Assembly: GCA_002438845.1 (NCBI GenBank)
Contig: DJRG01000005.1
Coordinates: 11,548 to 32,850, forward strand
Source of the DNA: Bacteroidales bacterium UBA6366
GTDB lineage: Bacteria; Bacteroidota; Bacteroidia; Bacteroidales; UBA932
DNA: 21,303 bases
Direction of reading: 5' to 3'
Part shown: in pieces, positions 17,201 through 21,303 of the stretch
How the letters are laid out: every line of letters begins with the position of its first letter
Numbering within the stretch: position 1 is the first letter of the stretch
Notes under the pieces: model-generated
What the model was told of the DNA's origin: nothing
The model's input: only the letters and a program-made list of their open reading frames with translations
Databases searched by the model: none
Program-made: the position numbers and the translations under genes

Positions 17201-17928
17201 TCGTTTGAGAATGGCGTGACAGGAACTGTCGAGACGGATGGTTTGATGAGGGCCGCCCTGTCCTGAAGCACATCGATGGTCTCCGTGACTGCCTTGTCTC
17301 CGACTCCGGCCTTGAGGACGAACTTCACGTCCCTGTCGGTATATTCCTCATTAGGGTAAGCGCTGATGTTGATGGAGTTGCCGTCCTTTGTGACGAGCAT
17401 CCATTCGCAGCTAGAGGTCTCAAATGTCCAGTCTGGATCGGTAGATGTAACCTCAAAGGATGCCGTGAGCTCTCCCTTGGCAGCGAGGTGGAAATTGTTC
17501 TCGGAAGCAACGATCTCCACTGTTCCGTAGGCGTTCTGTGTGGCCGTGACGGTGGCGGTCTTGTCTCCGGCCTTGATTGTCACTGTGGCAGAAAGAGTCT
17601 TTTCGACTTTGTTCTGCTCGCAGGTGAGAGTGAGCTGGTTCGCTTCCTCGTCTTTTTCTCCTTTGATGAAGGATTCTCCTGAAATCTCGTAGGTCCAGTC
17701 CGTGTTGGTGTTCACGTCAAGAATGACCTTACCGCCGAGGCTTTTGAAAGCTATGCTTGCATTGACATCGTCCTCAGATGTGAACAGTGTGTTGCGGGAC
17801 GCCACAGCCAATGTGGCATTCTCCTCTGTCTCGTTCTCTCCCAGGACTGGATTCTGATAGTTGATTGTCTCCTTGGTGCAGGCGCAGAAAGAAGCGGCCA
17901 ACACTATTGAATATATTATCTTCTTCAT
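14275..17928 (-). CDS. Giant BACON/PKD/BspA-like repeat surface lipoprotein
   Basis: The product is 1217 residues. The lipid-attachment Cys is probably Cys17 (FCAC), followed by TKETIN. Three BACON-like domains follow: about 55-135, 136-225 (ending LQDR) and 228-320 (ending VSQPG). A PKD-like domain comes next (about 323-400, VDWGDGSDTEKF ... HEYADTGYFVVSV). Then come about 28 tandem repeats of 26-27 residues with consensus FxxCxSLxxIPxGLFxxNxxVTx, related to BspA/DUF285-type leucine-rich repeats. A C-terminal cap (GESPYTVVNGVKYHLYER ... FKGCTKLTDYEKIP) is familiar from Bacteroidota BspA-like proteins. Such proteins bind host matrix proteins or other cells in some species; here the ligand is unknown. 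No enzyme motif is present. It is the second gene of the operon, 13 bp after the BACON lipoprotein. The repeats make long antisense frames that are not genes. Confidence 0.9.
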   Translation of the reverse strand: MKKIIYSIVLAASFCACTKETINYQNPVLGENETEENATLAVASRNTLFTSEDDVNASIAFKSLGGKVILDVNTNTDWTYEISGESFIKGEKDEEANQLTLTCEQNKVEKTLSATVTIKAGDKTATVTATQNAYGTVEIVASENNFHLAAKGELTASFEVTSTDPDWTFETSSCEWMLVTKDGNSINISAYPNEEYTDRDVKFVLKAGVGDKAVTETIDVLQDRAALIKPSVSTVPVTPFSNEAKEVEVKANFDWEYSISGNESGWLTVEKTDNGLKFVPTVNSGAETRTVKITIKTGDGKENTDSKVITVSQPGIDKDAFIIGLHVQKAKGDIVTSMLPVEGVTDITVDWGDGSDTEKFTTDNPTHEYADTGYFVVSVKGQTSGISVNSLSYDQKDQIEQVYNWGRLGLTTMEYAFEGCGYLASIPDDDTGAFSKVTTFESAFAQCDSLKVIPEGLLANASETESVNNMFYSCKSIETIPQQIFYNCPKLSDAGSVFSNCESVEQIDKDIFSKNPELTDCSSTFSGMPKLTSVDKDLFANNPKITTLNAVFSYDEALTTIPAGIFRNQTECESFRMAFTSTGLSEIPAGLFANNTKCETFEQTFSKTKIKSIPADVFKGCSSVNSFMSCFSGCSELQSIPADLFKNSGSQGVVYGKRGNGMRMVFNGCSSLKEIPAGLLDGFTKITNIENIFNGCSSLETIPSGLFKDAGAVTNFNNAFGGCTSLRSIPAGVFKGLAKLKSFSGIFKGCTSIEEIGDNILEGCDACTSITNLFNGCTKLSKVSENAFAGAAKVTDISGLFSGCASLKTIPEGLFSPMANLKTTSDVFSSSGIESVPAGLFASNTLTTTFKNVFNGCTSLTDLPGNLFANNKAVTTFESAFNGCVSLTSLPDGLFEKNSKVSTYVNTFKGCTALTSVGNIFGANSTSKLKLDSAFEGCVSLKSLPAGILDGLTGADSFKKTFYGCTALVTIPEKLFVKNTNATTTESCFQNCTALQSVPAGLFGTSTKTKTLTSMFSGCSSLEAIASDAFSGINAASGNMTSIFQNCTGLKEVPSGLFKNNAKVSNYGNAFKGCSGLEKVGSEIFNCANGSTSINGVFSDCTSLKEVGDNIFLNPEKVRYINNIFQNCSSLTSVPVNVFDNFKALTSATYAFDGCVSLTGESPYTVVNGVKYHLYERTAETADITGFANLKNLKAMFKGCTKLTDYEKIPDVCKTDD
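14466..16692 (-). repeat. About 28 tandem BspA-like coding repeats (about 80 bp each)
   Basis: Repeat units of 78-81 bp encode a near-periodic ladder with one Gly-Cys pair per unit in most copies. Copies near 16040-16400 are the most diverged and several have lost the Cys (FSGMPKL, FSYDEAL, FTSTGL, FSKTKI). One further copy, near 15430-15450, reads FSSSGI. One unit, near 15937-15990, carries an extra loop containing GVVYGKRGNGMR. The nucleotide identity between copies is low enough that recent slippage is unlikely. Confidence 0.85.
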
Positions 17929-17941
17929 GATCTACAATTGA

Positions 17942-19054
17942 TTATTCGCCCTTCTCGGCTCTTACAAAGTACATTTTCCCGTCAGCGTAGTACACATCGC
18001 TGAGCATGGCCAAATCCGTGGTTGCACCTATCCTGACGATGAGTCCGAGAGAACCGTATGCCTCGTCGAAGCCTTCCAACAGAATAGCCTGGCAGTTGTC
18101 ACTCGTCCCGTCAGTGGCGGTCCCGACAGTTCCGTAGAGGATTCCGGTCTCGAATTTCCTCTCCGTGATGTTCGGCTGAACCAGATAATAATAGTATGTG
18201 TCTGATTGCTCGAAAGCTCTGGTCAGACACAGTGAGCCAAGCGTAAGCACCATCTTCTTTGTGTCTTTGTCGTAGGAGGCTTCATATTCAGTACCTTCAA
18301 CAAACAAATCCTTGATAGTGAAACTCTTTCCGTACTCTTTTTGCTCAATCGTGCAGTACGAGCCAATGCTGGGGACATTGATGGCGTTGCCACCGAAGTA
18401 CCAACGTTCCGCATAAAGTCCGAAGCTTCCCAGCATCTGGAAGTAAGGATTTTCATCGCGCGAGATCTGGGAAATCTTAATTTCCTTGCTCTCAGACTTG
18501 CCGCTCACTGTCGAGGTGACGGTGACTGTAGCCTCGCGATGGCCTTCGCTGTTAGCCGCTGCCGTCACGCTGACAAGCGATCCGTTTGAACTGGTTGACA
18601 GCCATGATGCGCTTGACTCTACTTTCCATTCGGCGTTGGTCTCGACAGAAAACAGAAAACTGTCTCCTTCGGAATCAAGCTCTATACTCTCCGGACCGTT
18701 GATTTTTAAAGACAGTACAGATCCAGACCACGATTGTGAAATAAGGATCTCCTTTCTATCGGTAGCAGATTCCAAGGATACGACAGCTCTTCTGGAATCG
18801 CCAGTGGTGTTGGCCGAAACGGTGATCGTCACTTTTCCTTCGTTGTCCGTTGATGTGATCCAAGATTGGTCTGACACGGATGAATGCCATTCTGACGGGC
18901 ACCCGACCGAGACTGTGGCGGTGCCTCCCTCCATCGGGAACGCCACTTCGTTCTGAGAGATAATGAGGACATCCGCGATTTCCTCTTTCGTCTCCTCACC
19001 GCAAGCCGTAAAAATGAGCAGCGGGATTGTGAACATTACAAACAATCTTCTCAT
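17942..19054 (-). CDS. Two-BACON-domain surface lipoprotein, first gene of operon
   Basis: The product is 370 residues from the ATG at 19054 (MRRLFVMFTIPLLIFTAC, Cys18). A longer frame to 19192 exists, but its extra 46 residues would bury the signal peptide, and it lies in the leader just downstream of the -7 box, so 19054 is the likelier start. After the Cys comes GEETKEE, nearly the same as in the FN3 lipoprotein. Two BACON domains follow (about 30-110 and 118-200), each ending in the typical ISQ strand (ILISQSW, IKISQIS). The last 165 residues are a separate beta-rich domain (ERWYFGGNAINVPSIGSY ... MYFVRAEKGE) that I do not recognise. BACON domains are thought to mediate carbohydrate or mucin contact or act as spacers. 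The protein is probably a surface binding subunit. It leads the operon and has its own promoter region. Confidence 0.85.
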   Translation of the reverse strand: MRRLFVMFTIPLLIFTACGEETKEEIADVLIISQNEVAFPMEGGTATVSVGCPSEWHSSVSDQSWITSTDNEGKVTITVSANTTGDSRRAVVSLESATDRKEILISQSWSGSVLSLKINGPESIELDSEGDSFLFSVETNAEWKVESSASWLSTSSNGSLVSVTAAANSEGHREATVTVTSTVSGKSESKEIKISQISRDENPYFQMLGSFGLYAERWYFGGNAINVPSIGSYCTIEQKEYGKSFTIKDLFVEGTEYEASYDKDTKKMVLTLGSLCLTRAFEQSDTYYYYLVQPNITERKFETGILYGTVGTATDGTSDNCQAILLEGFDEAYGSLGLIVRIGATTDLAMLSDVYYADGKMYFVRAEKGE

Positions 19055-19204
19055 AATAAAATTATTTTGATAATGATAAATGTTTTCTATGAATCGTTTT
19101 GTGGAAACAGGAATGCGACTAAGTTTTGGGGATTTCGGACAAATTTCAATAGAAAGTATGTTGCGTGCTTTCATTTTGTAACTAAAATTCACTAAATACC
19201 ATTA

Positions 19205-19212
19205 CAAAGTTA
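19205..19212 (-). promoter_or_regulatory. -7 box of the eight-gene operon promoter
   Basis: The minus strand reads TAACTTTG, a perfect match to the Bacteroidota consensus TAnnTTTG. The -33 region is AT-rich but lacks a clear TTTG. Transcription would start near 19199, giving a leader of roughly 145 nt before the ATG at 19054. Confidence 0.6.
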
Positions 19213-19268
19213 CTTGTTTAGTTTAATAAATATTCGATTAATCCAGTGTTTTATTGATTGAAAAGATT

Positions 19269-19280
19269 GAACAATTGTTC
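19269..19280. promoter_or_regulatory. 12-bp perfect palindrome, candidate operator
   Basis: GAACAATTGTTC is a perfect palindrome. It is flanked on the left by AAAAGATT (19261-19268) and on the right, after one T, by AAAAGATT again (19282-19289). It sits about 55-70 bp upstream of the operon -7 box, where an activator site would be expected. No regulator gene lies in the window. Confidence 0.3.
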
Positions 19281-19461
19281 TAAAAGATTTATATGTATGA
19301 TTATGCAGCCATGGGGATGAATATTTATTACTTATAAATTGTAAGAGAAAAATTTGAAAATCCAAGAGTAATTTTACCTTATAAGAGCCTTTTTAGACAA
19401 CCCAAAACGCTTCATTAGTAAAAATGGATTAGTTATAGGAAGAAGAAATTGGAAAAATGGC

Positions 19462-19469
19462 TAACTTTG
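19462..19469 (+). promoter_or_regulatory. -7 box of the GH99-like gene
   Basis: TAACTTTG lies 19 bp before the ATG at 19489, implying a leader of about 14 nt. It is the same octamer as the divergent operon promoter. A TTG at -33 is not clear. Confidence 0.6.
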
Positions 19470-19488
19470 TCACAAAATCAATATTGAA

Positions 19489-20658
19489 ATGAAAAAAGTA
19501 TCCCTCATTATCCTCTTGCTAGGCATCTTCGCTTTCTCTGCCAATGCCCAGACTCTAGATGATTCCTATTATGTGGCGGCTTATGTCTGGCCGTCGTGCC
19601 ACAATGATCCACGCGGACAGGAAATCCTATGGCCTGAGGGAATAGGGGAGTGGGAGGTCATAAAGAAGGGCACGCCTCGTTTCCCAGGGCATTATCAGCC
19701 AAAGCAACCGTTGTGGGGCTACGAGATGGACAATGACCCGAAAGTGATGGAGCGGTGGATCAATCTGGCCACTGATCACGGAGTGAACACATTCATATTC
19801 GATTGGTATTGGTTTGACGGTGAGCCCTTCCTTGAGGGGTGTGTCAACGATGGCTTCCTCAAAGCTCCGAACAACACTAAGATGAATTTTTACCTGATGT
19901 GGGCGAATCATGATGTGAAAAGAAATTACTGGAACGTCCATCGTTGCCCTGACGATGATTCCATTCTTTGGAGGGGAGCGACGGACGAGAAGAATTTCAG
20001 AATCATAGTAGACCGGGTGATAAAACAATATTTTGTTCGCTCTAACTACTTGAAGATAAATGGCTGCCCGGTCTTCTCCATCTATAAGGCCGACAATCTC
20101 ATCGCAACTTTCGGTGGCAGTCTGGAGAAGACCCGGAAGGGGCTTGAATATTTTCGATCGCAAGTCCGAAATGCCGGTTTCCCCGACCTTCACCTGCAAT
20201 TCGTCCTCGGAGGCCCTTCTACTCCCGAGATTCAGAAACTCCTTGAATATCTTGGCGTTGACAGCGTGACTTCCTACAACTGGGGCGGCCCTCACCGGGA
20301 GGATTACCTTGACTGGGGGGCAACCGGGATGAAACGTTTGCAGACGTGGTGCGATTCTCCGGTACCGTTCTTCCCGAACGTGGCGGTAGGATGGGACAAC
20401 ACGCCTCGTTTCCCTAAGGTGGGGCGCGAGGATGTCATTCATTTCAACAACACTCCTGAATCCTTTGCCACCTATCTCCAGAAGTGCAAGGAATATGTCG
20501 ATTCACATCCTGCCCAGCCGAAGGTCATAACCATCTTCGCCTGGAACGAATGGGTGGAAAGTGGCTATCTCCTTCCTGATCACAAGTACGGTTTCTCCTA
20601 CATAAGGGCTGTCAAATCCGTCTTTGAAGGTGATTATTCCTCCTATAGGAAACGTTGA
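19489..20658 (+). CDS. Exported GH99-like / WbsX-family protein
   Basis: The product is 389 residues with a type I signal peptide (MKKVSLIILLLGIFAFSANA-Q), so it is periplasmic or secreted rather than a lipoprotein. The body matches the GH99-like WbsX family: YYVAAYVWPSCH near the N-terminus, GHYQPKQPLWGYEMDNDP, HGVNTFIFDWYWFDGEPFLEG, FYLMWANHDV, and the C-terminal FAWNEWVESGYLLPDHKYG, whose Glu residues are candidates for catalysis. Classical GH99 enzymes are endo-alpha-mannosidases or mannanases. WbsX members have also been tied to O-antigen synthesis, but the signal peptide here favours a hydrolase-like role on an extracellular glycan. It is divergent from the protease-SusCD operon with a matching promoter box, which may mean shared control. 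The exact substrate cannot be told from the sequence. Confidence 0.85.
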   Translation: MKKVSLIILLLGIFAFSANAQTLDDSYYVAAYVWPSCHNDPRGQEILWPEGIGEWEVIKKGTPRFPGHYQPKQPLWGYEMDNDPKVMERWINLATDHGVNTFIFDWYWFDGEPFLEGCVNDGFLKAPNNTKMNFYLMWANHDVKRNYWNVHRCPDDDSILWRGATDEKNFRIIVDRVIKQYFVRSNYLKINGCPVFSIYKADNLIATFGGSLEKTRKGLEYFRSQVRNAGFPDLHLQFVLGGPSTPEIQKLLEYLGVDSVTSYNWGGPHREDYLDWGATGMKRLQTWCDSPVPFFPNVAVGWDNTPRFPKVGREDVIHFNNTPESFATYLQKCKEYVDSHPAQPKVITIFAWNEWVESGYLLPDHKYGFSYIRAVKSVFEGDYSSYRKR

Positions 20659-20696
20659 AGCCGGCCCTGAAAGTTGCTGTCAATCGTCTGACGGGA

Positions 20697-21176
20697 TCAG
20701 ATCCGTTGGTAAGCGAGCCTTTCGGAGCCGTCCGTGAGGTTGATCACTCCGCGGTATGAGAAGCCGGCCTTCTTGATGAGGTGGCGCATGATGTTGTTGT
20801 CCCTGTGGGTGTCGATGCGGAGATTCCTTGAGACTGAGAGGGAATATTCAATGATCTCTTTGAACACGCCGTGGCTGTCAGGTGAACTGGCGATGCGGTG
20901 GATGACATAGTACGGTGCCTCGTCATCCAGCCACTTGCCTTGGATTGATGAATATGTCGGTTCGGGTGAGGGGAGGAGTGCGAAGTAGCCGACCGTCTGG
21001 CAATTGCGTTCGACGATATGCGCTCCGCCTTTTCTGATGTCGGAGCGCACGATCTCCTCATTTGGATAACCGTCCTCCCATTGGGTGAGATTTCCGCTTG
21101 AACGCATTATGAACTTGGCGGCGATGAAAAGTTCCATCGCCGCCGGAATGTCTTGCTCTGTGGCTTTTCTAATCAT
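20697..21176 (-). CDS. GNAT-family N-acetyltransferase
   Basis: The product is 159 residues, a normal GNAT length, and cytoplasmic (no signal peptide). The N-terminus MIRKATEQDIPAAMELF is the usual first strand-helix of the GNAT fold. YVIHRIASSP corresponds to the central strand, and the end (LRIDTHRDNNIMRHLIKKAGF, then GVINLTDGSERLAYQR) matches a common small-molecule or amino-acid acetyltransferase subgroup in Bacteroidota. The acetyl-CoA loop (SSPDSHGVFKEII) lacks the classical Q/RxxGxG/A, so cofactor binding is degenerate or atypical. It converges with the GH99-like gene (38 bp between stops) and starts 19 bp after the end of the upstream partial gene, probably as part of the same operon. 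The acceptor substrate is unknown. Confidence 0.85.
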   Translation of the reverse strand: MIRKATEQDIPAAMELFIAAKFIMRSSGNLTQWEDGYPNEEIVRSDIRKGGAHIVERNCQTVGYFALLPSPEPTYSSIQGKWLDDEAPYYVIHRIASSPDSHGVFKEIIEYSLSVSRNLRIDTHRDNNIMRHLIKKAGFSYRGVINLTDGSERLAYQRI

Positions 21177-21195
21177 TCTGTCTGTAGGCTGTCAG

Positions 21196-21303
21196 TTATG
21201 CTACCAATCCGCTGAACATAGGTCTGCCGTCATTTCCCGTGCGTGGCATCGGCCATTCTGCGCACGTGACTTCTTCAATTGTCACCCTGTATTTGCCTGA
21301 AAA
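21196..21303 (-). CDS. C-terminal 35 residues of an unidentified gene (5' end outside window)
   Basis: The minus-strand frame is open from the window edge to TAA at 21196-21198. It reads FSGKYRVTIEEVTCAEWP, then MPRTGNDGRPMFSGLVA. It sits 19 bp upstream of the GNAT gene on the same strand, which suggests co-transcription. There is too little sequence to assign a family. I accept it because the frame, spacing and codon choice resemble the neighbouring genes. Confidence 0.5.
   Translation of the reverse strand, partial: FSGKYRVTIEEVTCAEWPMPRTGNDGRPMFSGLVA

Larger units (their letters stand above)
19055..19488. other. 434-bp AT-rich divergent promoter region
   Basis: This gene-free stretch separates the minus-strand operon from the plus-strand GH99-like gene. 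It is much more AT-rich than the flanking genes. It holds two outward-facing TAACTTTG boxes and a 12-bp palindrome (listed separately). A tiny plus-strand frame at 19292 (14 codons) is not convincing. No riboswitch, tRNA or terminator is seen. Confidence 0.7.

Noticed and set aside
19055..19192. 46-residue N-terminal extension of the first operon gene
   Set aside because: It would bury the lipoprotein signal peptide; the region is AT-rich leader sequence downstream of the promoter box.
19292..19336. 14-codon plus-strand leader peptide
   Set aside because: It is too short, has low complexity and no regulatory hairpin follows it.
19627..20442. 271-codon open frame antisense to the GH99-like gene
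   Set aside because: It lies wholly inside a well-supported gene, has no recognisable domain or signal peptide, and its composition is that of a reversed coding frame.
20659..20696. Terminator between the convergent GH99-like and GNAT genes
   Set aside because: Only a weak, bulged pairing (CCCTGA with TGACGGG) is visible and there is no T-run.

Overview
The window looks like a chromosomal piece of a Bacteroidota genome, most likely an uncultured gut-type Bacteroidales. The evidence is a SusC/SusD pair, BACON-domain lipoproteins, a fimbrillin-type major-paralogous (FISUMP-like) module, PKD and BspA-like repeat architecture, acidic residues just after lipobox cysteines, and promoters with the Bacteroidota -7 box TAnnTTTG. 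The genus cannot be fixed from the sequence alone.

Layout. Bases 1-414 hold the 3' end of a plus-strand gene for a beta-helix-like surface protein, closed by a strong hairpin terminator. Bases 471-875 have no convincing gene. They carry a 32-bp tandem duplication and a long inverted repeat with a nested hairpin, which look like a dispersed repeat or relic element. Bases 876-1781 (minus) encode an exported lytic transglycosylase with its own promoter. A minus-strand terminator at 1845-1888 separates it from the main locus.

The core is one eight-gene minus-strand operon, 19054 to 1906, read right to left: BACON lipoprotein; a 1217-residue BACON/PKD/BspA-like repeat lipoprotein; BACON plus FISUMP-like lipoprotein; S8 (subtilisin-like) protease lipoprotein; fibronectin-III lipoprotein; SusC-type TonB-dependent transporter; SusD-type lipoprotein; SusE-position lipoprotein. 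Gaps are 10-20 bp. The protease, FN3 and SusC genes overlap by 4 and 11 bp, so protease and importer appear translationally linked. The simplest model, which is inference, is a surface machine that docks a protein or glycoprotein with its adhesin-like lipoproteins, cuts it with the surface protease, and imports the peptides through SusC/SusD. It would be the proteolytic counterpart of a polysaccharide utilization locus. No glycosidase lies inside the operon.

A divergent gene at 19489-20658 encodes an exported GH99-like/WbsX-family protein. The 434-bp gap between it and the operon is AT-rich and carries the identical -7 octamer TAACTTTG facing each way, plus a 12-bp palindrome that may be an operator. 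Beyond it, on the minus strand, are a GNAT acetyltransferase (20697-21176) and the C-terminal end of an unidentified gene (21196-21303), probably co-transcribed.

A window-wide oddity is the excess of the hexamer GAATAT/ATATTC: about 50 sites by eye against roughly 10 expected for even base composition. It appears in several reading frames and often forces otherwise rare codons such as ATA and TAT.
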